64,000 bases of DNA from Congeria kusceri (taxonomy: Eukaryota; Mollusca; Bivalvia; Myida; Dreissenidae), in NCBI GenBank assembly GCA_027627225.1, contig CM051024.1:39852225-39916224 (forward strand), in the 5' to 3' direction. This document shows positions 27,601-33,769 of the stretch, piece by piece. The stretch's first letter is position 1; every line of letters starts with the position of its first letter. The position numbers and the translations under genes are program-made. The notes under the pieces were generated by a model. That model did not search any database and was not told the DNA's origin. It saw only the letters and a program-made list of their open reading frames with translations.

Positions 27601-29555
27601 CTCAGGCTTCGGAGACTTCAAACTGTATCTCGTGCTCTAACACTGGGAAGACTCTCATTGCAGTGCTTGTGGTAGAATGTGTAATAGTTGGATTTCTGAT
27701 CATACAAACGCTTTTTGCGTTGGGATTCTTCAAGTCCAGGTTATTATTCTTTGGTTTATGTCTCGAATGAATGTGCTTTTCAAACGCAAGTTATTTATAC
27801 AATGTTCACATTACTACAAAGTTAATGCACTTCCCTTTTTGGAATATAAAATTCACTTACCTTAACAATTTTGTCTTCCGACCATGATCAAGCATGATAT
27901 GTTTAAATAAATACAAATTACATTTTAACTATATAATGTACATATATGAAAAAAAAACATATACATGTACATGCAAACTGATCGGTGTTATATAAACAAC
28001 GCGTATGTCATTGTTTTCGTTTATCTATAACGGGCATAGTGATATTTGCATGTAGCGATATAAATCCTCTGGTCCGATCAATATCGCTGTTGAACTGTAT
28101 TATCTCCCTTTATATGAAAATAACAAGCATGTCAATTCAACAAACTCTTATTATCTAAGGACGGTATGTACTTGCAATACAGGGCTTCGGTCAAACCTGA
28201 ACACGACTTGACCTCGAAGCAAGGACGATGGAGGTTTAATCCACAGAAGGCATCTTTGCACATTACTCCTGACATGCAACCGAGCACAAGTCGGGGTCAT
28301 CGATATGGCAGCAGCAGCAGCAACGACTCGTCGTCATCAGATAGCGACGATGATTGTTCACTAGTTAATACAAGGTGAAAATCTGGACAGAGTTGCTGAG
28401 TTGCTTAAAATAATCATGCCCAAATTAGGTGTCCTCACCAACTCTCCATCAGACACAATCCCTTCCCCTCCTTTTTAAGTACCCGGACCAAAGCTCTAAT
28501 GTTTATTTTGCAACGCGGACATAATGAACCCCTCAACATTTACAAACACAGTATGAGTATTTCTGTAAAAATAGTGTCATTTATTTATGCATTTTTTCCT
28601 AAATAAATTGTTATTATACATTTAAATTATGAACTAAAGTTGGATTTTTTTTATTGTAGTAATGTTATTTACTGCTAAAGATACAGTTCCTTTATATGAA
28701 TCTGGGATGAATTTGTTGTGCAACTGGGCCCTGTTTTATATAAGGATTGAATACTTTTAAAATACAACTAGCAGAAAGAAGAAAACCACATCGATTGTTA
28801 AAGAAATAGCCTGTACATACATTTGCAGGCCCATAGATTAATTCACACAATGCGCAGCATATGGACAATTGTATCTGGTAAGTGTAACAAAATCAACGTT
28901 CAATTCATCCGATTTTACAACAGGTACAAACATGAGGGGCACCCAAGACAAAGGTTTGCAAGGCAATCACGTTCAACTCGGGAAACGGTGAAATCCTACA
29001 TACATCCGTTTGGACACAATTCCAGTTTAACAGGCCATCTGTACGGCGCCAAGAAGGACCCAGAATCCGGTGATGTTTTGTATGGAGATTTGCATACTGC
29101 AGTGGCTCCAAGTGATGGCGTTTACATGTATTTAGCACATGCCGAGAATTCAAGCCATACACAGTGAGTATGATATTTATGCAAATCTTATCCACACGTA
29201 TATCCACATCCAGGGCCTAACAAAATGCATTTTACAGATATCTACAAAAACTTGATTTTCAAGGGGAGGTGTAATAAATTTTCAATGTTTTTGAAGGATA
29301 AATGTCCATTTATCGGTTTAACAAATGCATCACTGGCATTACCACTTGTTATTGTGTCTTAACTTGGTGAACAGTTAAACATGTGATATCCGAGTGAAAT
29401 GTCCGGGTAACGCACTTTATTAATTGGCATTTGATTGGCACGTGTGCAAGAGTATGTTCGTTTTTTACATTTTCAGGTCAACGAAGCGTTATGTGCGTTC
29501 ATCCCAGGACACAACACAGAAGTCCACAGATTTTCCACCGGCTTTGTATGTTTGA
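465..29555 (+). CDS. Cadherin-like single-pass transmembrane protein, 37 exons, 5' end outside the window
   Basis: Seen: 37 exons with GT/AG borders whose lengths all agree with the codon phase on both sides, giving about 2,042 codons and one stop at 29553-29555. Roughly 1,840 extracellular residues consist of cadherin-like beta-sandwich units rich in Asn glycosylation sites and Cys pairs. Next come one hydrophobic helix (exon 34) and a tail of about 170 residues. Canonical calcium-site motifs (PEN, DAD, DVNDHKP, TDANEP) appear only in the later repeats. Known: cadherin repeats mediate calcium-dependent adhesion or recognition at the cell surface. Inference: a recognition or adhesion receptor that may signal through its tyrosine-bearing tail. 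Introns of 140-1,600 bases contain simple repeats, fold-back elements and, in intron 19, a retrotransposon. The start codon and signal peptide lie left of base 1. A decayed second copy lies at 44-57.7 kb. The closest named family is not identifiable by eye. Confidence 0.85.
1391..1510 (+). CDS. Exon 2, b-type half of module 1
   Basis: 40 codons, acceptor ttattacag, donor gtaaga, phase 1/1. It begins TGLVVVNDTV and ends with the strand pair ATNRRGLNKTATFSVTI, the typical last strands of a cadherin-like fold. Unlike the other b exons it lacks the two hairpin cysteines. Confidence 0.8.
1845..2027 (+). CDS. Exon 3, c-type exon of module 1 (Cys-rich)
   Basis: 61 codons, phase 1/1, acceptor tttcaccag, donor gtaaaa. 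It starts with a linker and SLHENTD, the cadherin 'xEN' opening, followed by the cysteine array C-x5-C-x4-C-x5-C-x2-C. Exons 7 and 11 and pseudo-exon 44017 share this layout. Confidence 0.8.
2513..2731 (+). CDS. Exon 4, d-type exon of module 1 (Cys-rich)
   Basis: 73 codons, acceptor tttttatag, donor gtaagt, phase 1/1. It contains KKEC followed by C-x4-C-x3-C-x5-C spacing and ends in NPPFSFT. It aligns with exons 8 and 12 and with the frameshifted exon at 48839. Confidence 0.8.
2732..4295. other. Intron 4, about 1.6 kb, no gene found
   Basis: Non-coding and AT-rich. A short stretch near 2845-2895 (gaccgttccaaagtggtgac) resembles one near 4648-4690 in the next intron (gaccgtcccaaggcggtgac), so both introns carry remnants of one dispersed element. 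The region also has an (aatt)n tract near 4202-4218. Confidence 0.5.
4296..4457 (+). CDS. Exon 5, a-type half of module 2
   Basis: 54 codons, acceptor cattgtag, donor gtatgt, phase 1/1. The GRSIEGNDNLVNKILSDP core is followed by LTWLYIDPS, parallel to exon 1. Confidence 0.8.
4940..5062 (+). CDS. Exon 6, b-type half of module 2
   Basis: 41 codons, acceptor tatttcag, donor gtaagt, phase 1/1. It reads TGEIKVNGSLES at the start, a classical cadherin 'tGxI' strand, and FCATNRRNLYNCGLLDIQI at the end, with the paired hairpin cysteines that recur in this protein. Confidence 0.85.
5382..5585 (+). CDS. Exon 7, c-type exon of module 2
   Basis: 68 codons, acceptor gctgtgcag, donor gtactg, phase 1/1. 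It contains ELHENTD and the array C-x5-C-x7-C-x5-C-x2-C. The following intron (5586-6189) starts with a 'tcgtggatttcgtgggtaga' fold-back-like stretch (5612-5660) of dispersed-repeat type. Confidence 0.8.
6190..6417 (+). CDS. Exon 8, d-type exon of module 2
   Basis: 76 codons, acceptor gttcttaag, phase 1/1. C-x4-C-x2-C-x5-C spacing follows FKRQC and the exon ends IYPPFAYDNP. The donor is placed at gtacgc because it gives a length of 228 and the same phase as exons 4 and 12. It is a weak donor, so the 3' border is less certain. Confidence 0.7.
6936..7091 (+). CDS. Exon 9, a-type half of module 3
   Basis: 52 codons, acceptor tatattag, donor gtgggt, phase 1/1. It contains QVGKSILGIGELINKVIS and ends PSWLEVDES. 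The following intron carries an uninterrupted CA microsatellite near 7169-7199. Confidence 0.8.
7544..7666 (+). CDS. Exon 10, b-type half of module 3
   Basis: 41 codons, acceptor tcttgtag, donor gtaagt, phase 1/1. It starts NGDIRVVNDL and ends with the Cys-bracketed hairpin ICVENRRHQNTCQPLDINI. Confidence 0.85.
7958..8158 (+). CDS. Exon 11, c-type exon of module 3
   Basis: 67 codons, acceptor tattttcag, donor gtaaca, phase 1/1. It contains ELHENTDSEKRVWTVTAT. Two of the cysteines of the c-type array have been replaced (Ile at the first position, Ser near the end), so this unit must fold with fewer disulfides than exons 3 and 7. Confidence 0.8.
8631..8849 (+). CDS. Exon 12, d-type exon of module 3
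   Basis: 73 codons, acceptor attactag, donor gtaaga, phase 1/1. YKKEC is followed by C-x4-C-x2-C-x5-C spacing and the exon ends PSFIFES. The next intron (8850-9730) holds two fold-back elements (8911-8963 and 9403-9602). Confidence 0.8.
8911..8963. repeat. Short palindromic repeat, also present inverted at 49745-49800
   Basis: The core agttatttaacgagcccgc reads on into a near-complementary right arm ending ttaaataact. The same core with its tttaccgaaat flank recurs in reverse orientation between pseudo-exons 48839 and 50033. It looks like a non-autonomous fold-back element. Confidence 0.6.
9403..9602. mobile_element. Small MITE-like element with 17-bp inverted ends
   Basis: catggggtattgtactc at 9403-9419 and gagtggaataccccatg at 9586-9602 are inverted copies (15 of 17 bases). 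They bound a 200-bp non-coding segment. No clear target-site duplication was seen, so family and exact ends are open. Confidence 0.5.
9731..9898 (+). CDS. Exon 13, a-type half of module 4
   Basis: 56 codons, acceptor tcttttgaag, donor gtaagt, phase 1/1. It contains VLQNDSKAIVNKMIPYYI and ITPRPSWIH. It is closely matched by the second-copy exon at 50538-50711. Confidence 0.8.
10419..10541 (+). CDS. Exon 14, b-type half of module 4
   Basis: 41 codons, acceptor tattttag, donor gtaagt, phase 1/1. It starts TGEIYIAHPLDFEFSYTF and ends with TCVQNRRNLTFCNSFDITL. The homologous exon at 50906 keeps MTSCVQNRR. This is the last exon of the strictly phase-1 quartet region. Confidence 0.85.
10542..11339. 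other. Intron 14, about 0.8 kb
   Basis: AT-rich, no coding stretch, no recognisable element. Confidence 0.5.
11340..11481 (+). CDS. Exon 15, start of a cadherin-like unit
   Basis: Acceptor ttataccag, phase 1 in and phase 2 out, donor gtactt. It opens with ACYQTPNCS and contains YAISDLQQANNTLFVMEYP. Exon 23 (CGPTPTCSS) starts the same way, so exons 15-17 and 23-24 are probably repeated units. Confidence 0.75.
11540..11716. repeat. CAC/ACC-rich low-complexity tract in intron 15
   Basis: A run of imperfect cac/acc/cat triplets begins about 60 bases after the exon 15 donor. In the reading frame of exon 15 the whole tract is open and would encode a His-rich peptide before a stop. The good donor at 11482 argues that it is normally spliced out. 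Confidence 0.7.
11871..11944 (+). CDS. Exon 16, small middle exon of the unit
   Basis: 74 bases, acceptor gtttcacag, donor gtgaga, phase 2 in and 1 out, giving SNWANLTWSLEKNG and VAIDPLTG. The IDPLTG end matches IDPETG of exon 23, consistent with the strand before the intron in a cadherin repeat. Confidence 0.8.
12265..12407 (+). CDS. Exon 17, end of the unit
   Basis: 143 bases, acceptor ctttcag, donor gtacgt, phase 1 in and 0 out. It begins GEIWVTRNISIWP and ends TNSESCYTTTCNMEVTIYY, again a Cys-bracketed terminal hairpin. Confidence 0.8.
12408..13302. repeat. Intron 17 with decayed 115-130 bp tandem repeats
   Basis: Between about 12826 and 13200 the motifs 'cagtgctaatatat', 'gcttcttcaca...gacaaacg' and 'cattctttacaa..catag' recur in the same order three to four times with substantial divergence. 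The rest of the intron is plain AT-rich sequence. Confidence 0.55.
13303..13406 (+). CDS. Exon 18, start of a cadherin repeat
   Basis: 104 bases, acceptor tttttaccag, donor gtgtgt, phase 0 in and 2 out. IVSLPENASLHEDRDEEKVL carries the PEN opening of a cadherin repeat, where Glu is normally a calcium ligand. Confidence 0.85.
13533..13573. repeat. 13-bp triplet repeat
   Basis: Three consecutive copies of cagaatagccgcc, the last one partial, lie in intron 18. Confidence 0.6.
13870..14000 (+). CDS. Exon 19, cadherin-like unit
   Basis: 131 bases, acceptor atatttcag, donor gtaagt, phase 2 in and 1 out. It contains NITCWIDYVHD and GLFDLREDTNN, consistent with the middle strands after exon 18. It is followed by the intron that hosts the antisense retrotransposon. 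Confidence 0.8.
14113..17790 (-). mobile_element. Non-LTR retrotransposon in intron 19, antisense, decayed but nearly complete
   Basis: Read on the minus strand from an ATG at 17761: an endonuclease start (INIFSWNINGLRKYKED), further endonuclease blocks including AGDFNAR, GHSVVDYHI and SDHFPL, then reverse transcriptase (SNYRGISLINVMYKIFS, GARQGDLCSPIIFSLYINDL, catalytic FADD). A C-terminal region with a C-x2-C-x(n)-H-x4-C knuckle ends at 14319. The frame is broken at several points (near 17630, 17200, 16950, 16300-16090, 15800-15700 and 15300), so it is inactive. The 3' end carries aataaa and a short (ctta)n tail near 14113-14135, as expected for a target-primed element. The clade is probably within the CR1/Jockey group, but this is unresolved. 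The 5' limit is uncertain. Confidence 0.85.
17982..18215 (+). CDS. Exon 20, Cys-rich cadherin-like unit
   Basis: 78 codons, acceptor ttttttcag, donor gtatat, phase 1/1. It has cysteines in KRKC, PPC, FTC, TGC and VSIVC, at least three N-x-S/T sites, and ends LPNVAPRYVNLP. It has d-like features (KRKC opening) but is longer than the d exons. Confidence 0.8.
18267..18494. repeat. 38-bp minisatellite, 6 copies, intron 20
   Basis: The unit begins tcgtctgatttcactgaata and is repeated head to tail six times with almost no divergence. It starts about 50 bases after the exon 20 donor. The near identity indicates recent expansion. Confidence 0.9.
18759..18926 (+). CDS. Exon 21, cadherin-like half repeat
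   Basis: 56 codons, acceptor aattccag, donor gtaggt, phase 1/1. It contains FSTLYTDAENENLTYNYQFV; the DAENENLTY stretch resembles the D-x-D/E-x-N-x-x calcium strand of cadherin repeats. Confidence 0.85.
19470..19598 (+). CDS. Exon 22, second half of the repeat
   Basis: 43 codons, acceptor acgtttag, donor gtaaag, phase 1/1. It begins LGNISLTTYLYD and ends VHICGHERRNEICEYLTVEL, the conserved Cys hairpin with an Arg-Arg pair. Confidence 0.85.
19986..20165 (+). CDS. Exon 23, start of a cadherin-like unit
   Basis: 60 codons, acceptor gttttcag, donor gtacga, phase 1/1. CGPTPTCSS near the start, then VGTVLFNVEYMVNNAIAFLG, ending LFEIDPETG. Similar to exons 15-16 taken together. The next intron (20166-20769) has a TA microsatellite near 20430-20452. 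Confidence 0.85.
20770..20909 (+). CDS. Exon 24, end of the unit
   Basis: 140 bases, acceptor tttccctag, donor gtaagt, phase 1 in and 0 out. It contains PSTTYVLNVFVSDSNACG and YSVCPLFVHVNY. Only the 3' two-thirds of this exon is matched in the second copy (51410-51511). Confidence 0.85.
21234..21420 (+). CDS. Exon 25, start of a cadherin repeat
   Basis: 187 bases, acceptor acatttaag, donor gtacat, phase 0 in and 1 out. PLSITNLPNTNAVTIKEDEE is followed by LYTIATKDKNLDEDVICIIT. The second-copy exon at 52174 has exactly the same length. Confidence 0.85.
22045..22218 (+). CDS. Exon 26, end of the repeat
   Basis: 58 codons, acceptor ctgttttcag, donor gtttga, phase 1/1. It contains LTYAIHISCNDSLGDGDTGN and ends VIPNTGPSLTTIT. 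Its last 40-50 bases have been copied several times into the following intron (see 22219-22570). Confidence 0.85.
22219..22570. repeat. Tandem copies of the exon 26 3' end in intron 26
   Basis: About six diverged units of 50-60 bases each repeat the coding end of exon 26 (cca-aacacaggaccatc...ttactacaataac) followed by its donor-like gg-tttgtat. The coding frame has since decayed by stops and small indels. Confidence 0.8.
22780..22960. mobile_element. GC-rich fold-back element (family also at 50.3 kb)
   Basis: An internal hairpin at 22807-22861 pairs gattagcctgtgcgg with its near complement around gcacaggctgatc. Flanks are aaatccactgtaggc and gcacatgcattaagccc. I recall such sequences as very abundant in some bivalve genomes, but this was not searched. 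Confidence 0.65.
23086..23316. repeat. 33-bp minisatellite, 7 copies, intron 26
   Basis: Seven head-to-tail units of the type gaggtaaattatggcgttgt...ccaag with moderate divergence. The length is a multiple of three and no stop occurs in one + strand frame, giving an 11-residue repeat of the type EVNYGVVTSAK. Confidence 0.85.
23592..23735 (+). CDS. Exon 27, start of a cadherin repeat
   Basis: 48 codons, acceptor tttattacag, donor gtacgt, phase 1/1. LLVEKATDPDGDSLNYTCTV includes the cadherin-like calcium strand DPDGDSLNY. It has no counterpart in the second copy; because it is symmetric in phase, its absence does not change the frame. Confidence 0.85.
23968..24108 (+). CDS. Exon 28, end of the repeat
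   Basis: 47 codons, acceptor ccctacag, donor gtaagt, phase 1/1. IRVCVGDRKHPNHECGNLSV is the Cys hairpin; GDRKHPNH is identical in the second-copy exon at 53073, which also has the same length. Confidence 0.85.
24518..24703 (+). CDS. Exon 29, start of a cadherin repeat
   Basis: 62 codons, acceptor actttag, donor gtaata, phase 1/1. ISNLPDTIAVPENTALHTPL has the PEN motif and FTPQVDDDDIPLEPKTFTM the acidic calcium strand. The counterpart at 53869 is one base shorter. Confidence 0.85.
25030..25217 (+). CDS. Exon 30, end of the repeat and linker
   Basis: 188 bases, acceptor gattttcag, donor gtaatg, phase 1 in and 0 out. LTKPLDYESMVTYSILMKVH is a textbook cadherin strand E-F; VIKVTDANEPN is the inter-repeat calcium linker. 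Confidence 0.9.
25239..25296. repeat. Direct repeat of about 29 bp
   Basis: Two adjacent copies of tacttatgctatcaacagtt plus gccataa lie just after exon 30. Confidence 0.7.
25573..25676 (+). CDS. Exon 31, start of a cadherin repeat
   Basis: 104 bases, acceptor acgttttag, donor gtaata, phase 0 in and 2 out. KVGTKFDFGLTCTDEDFND carries a TDEDFND acidic strand. The second-copy exon at 55165 has the same length and phase. Confidence 0.85.
26134..26347 (+). CDS. Exon 32, end of the repeat with canonical linker
   Basis: 214 bases, acceptor cataattag, donor gtagct, phase 2 in and 0 out. LYFIIEDVNDHKPVLTP is the classical D-x-N-D-x-x-P cadherin calcium linker. KMYLQKQWDLE is the strand before it. 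Confidence 0.9.
26905..27141 (+). CDS. Exon 33, membrane-proximal cadherin repeat
   Basis: 79 codons, acceptor tattacag, donor gtattg, phase 0/0. FMTVTATDADRSSDATFHFG is the canonical xATDAD calcium strand. ELKLRLPIQLNYHKMFTF follows the cadherin 'L-x-x-LDYE' pattern. Confidence 0.9.
27525..27739 (+). CDS. Exon 34, end of the last repeat and transmembrane helix
   Basis: 215 bases, acceptor ttcttcag, donor gttatt, phase 0 in and 2 out. VSDNGWPPKFSAIQITVNY closes the last cadherin repeat. A short CISC stretch follows, then a hydrophobic helix of about 25 residues (TLIAVLVVECVIVGFLIIQ and onward) and a basic stop-transfer KSR. This fixes the topology: N-terminal part outside, tail inside. Confidence 0.9.
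28183..28374 (+). CDS. Exon 35, first cytoplasmic tail exon (Ser/Asp-rich)
   Basis: 64 codons, acceptor tgcaatacag, donor gtgaaa, phase 2/2. It has a basic start (SVKPEHDLTSKQGRWRF) and a Ser run followed by SSSSDSDDD, a casein-kinase-2-like acidic serine cluster. If the donor is not used, a TGA at 28376-28378 ends the protein here. Alternative ends are therefore possible. Confidence 0.75.
28924..29163 (+). CDS. Exon 36, cytoplasmic tail with ITAM-like tyrosine pair
   Basis: 80 codons, acceptor ttttacaacag, strong donor gtgagt, phase 2/2. The phase fits exons 35 and 37, and would equally fit direct joining to exon 34. It contains DVLYGDL, ten residues, then DGVYMYL, close to the D/E-x-x-Y-x-x-L/I tandem of immune-receptor ITAMs. 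The N-terminal part is basic. Confidence 0.65.
29477..29555 (+). CDS. Exon 37, C-terminal end of the tail
   Basis: Acceptor acattttcag, phase 2 in. The exon gives STKRYVRSSQDTTQKSTD and ends FPPALYV before TGA at 29553-29555. The last residues (L-Y-V) fit a class II PDZ-type ligand. No clear AATAAA was found close downstream, so the transcript end is not placed. Confidence 0.6.
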
Positions 29556-29868
29556 CAAGACATCCAAACCGAGACAATAACCACCGAAATCAGACTTACT
29601 ATACATTAGTCAATTAATTATGCTGTAGAAAAATGTAATGAGTATAGTGATCTCCCTTGAATGAGCATGTGTTTTTCGTGTGTGCAACAAATTTAAAATG
29701 GTTTAGGAGTTTAAAACCTAAGTGTTGGAAATTTGGTGTGGATAAGGATGTGTGATATAGTTTAATGGATATATGACATCAACCCATAAGGTATGAATAT
29801 AAATAATTTGTAATTGATGAAGAAACAAATCCTTATTTAAAACTCACTGTATAGTGTTCATAAAAGAT
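29556..29868. other. Probable 3' UTR and spacer
   Basis: AT-rich sequence after the stop of the cadherin-like gene, with no coding exon. The retrotransposon ORF1 starts at 29869. Confidence 0.4.
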
Positions 29869-30900
29869 ATGGCATCACAACCAGAAGACATTGAAAAGCA
29901 AACTGATGTGGCAGTATCAGAAGTATCTGATAATGACCCAGATTGTGATGACAAAGACACCAGTAAACGCAAATATGTCAGCAGTGTTAGCGAACATGGA
30001 TTCAGAATAAGCACAACAAAAGCTGAAAGTAAAAAGCAAACAAAAAAGGCCAAACATGAGAAACAGAAGAACAATGATCGAGCTAGAAAATAATGATGAT
30101 ACAACAAGCATCAGCAACAGTGAAATTGCAAGACAGTTAAGTGAAATAAATGAAAAATTGTCAAATATGATGATGAAAGATTACAACTGTCTTAAAAATA
30201 TGATTGACAAAATTGTAGGAAAAAGGAAAAACAGTCTACTTCATAGAAATGAACTGTTAGAACAAAACCTGTTTGATAAAGAAAATGAAAATGATACTCT
30301 AAAGAAGGATATATATAAACTACAGAAACAACTTCATGTTCAGAAAGAAGAGAACAAGCAGATACTGGCCGAGTTAAAAAACGCAAATGATACGAACAAA
30401 GAACATTTCAATGAACTTGAACACTATAGCAGGATCAACAATATAGTATATCATGGCTTCCCAGATTCATATAAAACTGAAACTCCTGAAACCACTATGA
30501 AGATAGTAGCAGATGGTGTTTAAAAACACACCGGGATCGAAATTAGAGAAAGTGACATTGATTATGGACATAGACTAGGCAGATTTGAAAATGGAAAAAG
30601 CAGACCAGTAGTGATTAAATTTATCTCTAGATCCAGAAAGATCCAAATTCTCAAAATGAGCTAGCAGCTTAAACAGGGCCAAATCTACCTAAGTCAACAC
30701 CTTACACCATTGAACCAGGCAGTCTTCAACTATGTTCGCTTGAAGAAAACGGACACTGTGGAATAGGTTTGGAGTAGAAGCGGAAAAATCTTTTACAAGA
30801 ACAGAGACGGCGGCATACATAGAGTTCTTTATAAACAGTATGATCACTGGCTAAACCTACCTTGGTCTTAGAACTAGACAACAAGGACAGAACTGTGACA
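29869..30900 (+). pseudogene. Retrotransposon ORF1 remnant
   Basis: It begins MASQPEDIEKQTDVAV, is Lys- and acid-rich, and shifts frame near 30060-30090. The next frame has a long coiled-coil-like heptad region (LYHR-free, Leu/Lys/Glu-rich, 30120-30400) ending in NNIVYHGFPDS, which resembles the RNA-recognition part of L1-type ORF1 proteins. A stop at 30521 and further stops follow. Confidence 0.65.
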
Positions 30901-30949
30901 CATAGTGTGCACCTTACATATTTTGAGAAGTATACCATCAGCAGTGATA

Positions 30950-33755
30950 AACATGTACAGAGTTGTCCCCAATCCAGGTGCAGTTATATAGGTAAAGGAT
31001 TAGTGGTCACACAAATGTAGCTGGTTAAACAAGTTATGGCAGTGTAGTGTATAATAAGTCAGATATTTATGAACACAGTGTTAGCCAGAAAAATTTATAA
31101 ACCAATACATGTTATGTATAAAACTAAAATTTATATATGTCGTGCTAGGTTCAGCATAATTGTTAATTCACAAATAGTAATACTCTGGATAAATGAAAAT
31201 TAATGTATATAGTGTATTTTATAATTTATAATTATTATTTATAATAGATTTCCATAGTATTTATTAGATATAATACATTACAATAACTAGACTGGCTAAT
31301 TACACATCACATGTACTTGATGAAACCCTTCCTTTTGCTTTCAATAGGAAGGAACGATCTTATGTACATGAAACATGTATTGAATTCGTTCCCGCTAGCT
31401 TTTGTTTGTAATGAATAAATAAAATAATTCATGCCTAATCACTATCCTTGTCAGGAATCCTTAGCATATATAAGGATCTCCTGCATTGAAAGTACCAACT
31501 TAAAGACACACACTGGACAGGTGTTTACCTCTTTGTTTCTTTTTGTCTACAAATTACATAAATTGGCCAATGTTATTAATATAAGTATAAGAATGACCCA
31601 AATTGTTTTTTCCCTTTTTGTGTTGTTTTTTTTTGTTACCTTCAAATTATATTAATAGGACAATGTGTAAGTATAAGAAGGTTGCCCTCCTTTTTTGCCC
31701 CTTTATTTACATTTAGTAGGTCACTGTATAAATATAAATATAAGCCATGTAATAACAAAGCTTTGTAAATGTTGCTCTTTTTATGTCTGTAAGTTTAATG
31801 ATTGTCCATTTAACCCTGTTTATATTTTGTAGACTGCATGCAATTTTATAAAGACAGTTATTTCTAGAGACAGTGATTTGGACACTGTATCTTCCATTGA
31901 GAGAACAATAAACTAATAGATATTCATATATTTAGAGAGCTATCAATATTGGTCCACACATGATTAATAAAAACCTCAGAAGGCTAATATAAAATGTAAT
32001 TTGGTGAATATGACACTCATGCGAATTAACTGCCATGCATGTCTATACATTGGTATAGACATCACAAACATAATATTATTTTTACAGAGGTCTAAGTAGT
32101 AAAATGTTCCCATTCCTATAAGATATATGTGTTAACTTATATAAAGTACTAATACATTAATTTAGACATTTGGTATGGATAATTATAAAAAGAAATACTA
32201 CTATGTGCAATACACTACCATATATGTATAAAATTATTATATTTCACATAGTGAATGTTTAAATATACATATCTTTAGTATCTTTAATACATTAAAATAC
32301 ATCTAGTATCTACTACAGTATCTACTACATGTTATTTTCATAATGTATGTAGTTTAATGGCAATTTATATTTGATAGTTTTGCATTTTCAGATACTAATA
32401 TCATAATTACACGTATGTTAGTAAGGCATTTTACATTTTGTTCAAGTACTGGTATTATTATTATCATATTGTTGGTATAAGATGATGGTATATATACAAA
32501 CAAATGTATGTACATGTATAAAATAATAGCTGGGCAACTTTATTATTGTCGGTATGAGATGTTGGTATATACATATATAATATACTAGATATGCAGCTTT
32601 AAAATTGTTGGTATGAGATGTTGCTGTGTACATGTATAGTACACTGGCTAGGCAGCTTTAAAATTGTTAGTATGAGATGTTGGTGTATACACATATAATA
32701 TACTAGATAGGCAACTTTATTATTGTAGGTATGAGATGTTGGTGTATAAATGTACATATATAGTAAGTAGACTGCTAATACATAGTAGTTGTTATACATA
32801 TACACATTGTTTGATAGTAAACCATACTTTTGTCACAAACTAGTAGCACCATTACTGGTATGCTAGTGAGTCATATTCAGTAACTTAGTGCATTATTACA
32901 CTTACTAGTTTAATATACTGGCCAGGCTAATTAAATATTAATGATATGAGATGTTGGTGTATACATGTATAAAAATACAGAAGACTGCCAATGCATAGTT
33001 GATTTTGTTTAAACAGCAATATCAGTATTATAATACCATAGAGTATATAGTTTATTAGCAACTCATATTTGTTATTTTAACATAAATAGTGGTTTAATTA
33101 CCATTAATATAATAAGGAATATCTAATATTTTATTATTTTACATACCGGCATTTTCATAATTTATGAGAAAGAAAAGTGCATAATGAATGGTAAGAGAAG
33201 TTGATTTATACATAAGCATGTATATAGCGGACTGCTAATGCATATTTTATTGTTTAAGTAGACATTTTATTCTCATGATACCATGCAATATATAGTTATG
33301 ATTGCAATCCATATTAGATACATAAGCATTATTACATACTAGAAACATTCTCACTTGTATTCTAGTAAGGCTTATTTGAATGCAGCAAAATATCATTGAT
33401 TTTGTGTAAGAGCAAAAAATATGTATATATGTATATCATATCATTGCTTTTTAACTCTAGTAGCGCCATTTGCTGTTGTGGCTTTCAGGTGTTTCCGTGT
33501 TTGTTTATTTGTCGTTTGCTTGTTTGCTTGTTTGTTTGTTATGTTTTTGTCTGTTTGTTTTATTTGTGTGTGTGTTTGTCTTTGTAATATTTTAGAATAT
33601 GGTTTTTTTTCTTCTGTTTCAATCAATGGAATTACTTTATCCAACCATTTTTCAACACCTGTTACCAATATACTGTTTCTTATCATTTAAGTAAGCAAGA
33701 TTCATAACAACTTAAACTAGCCATAGTAAAATATCCCAAAGTAGATAACAATGTG
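30950..33755. other. AT-rich spacer between retrotransposon ORFs, with tandem repeats
   Basis: No coding stretch with recognisable content. At 32459-32760 a unit of about 59-60 bp (ggtatgagatgttggtgtat...actagataggcaactttatt) occurs four to five times, with further diverged copies near 32945 and 33195. A gtttgttt-rich tract near 33510-33590 creates spurious Cys/Phe-rich frames. Confidence 0.55.
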
Positions 33756-33769
33756 TGAACAATATGTTC

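Noticed and set aside
28376..28378. TGA taken as the normal end of the cadherin-like protein
   Set aside because: A donor directly precedes it (ag/gtgaaa) and two further phase-matched exons follow, so it is more likely an intronic stop. The short form is kept only as an alternative.
29435..29617. Independent small protein in the frame starting at 29435
   Set aside because: It overlaps exon 37 in another frame. The spliced frame, with acceptor ttttcag and phase continuity, is the better reading.
33396..33690. Cys/Phe/Val-rich open frames
   Set aside because: They come from a gttt-rich low-complexity tract inside the retrotransposon spacer and have no family resemblance.
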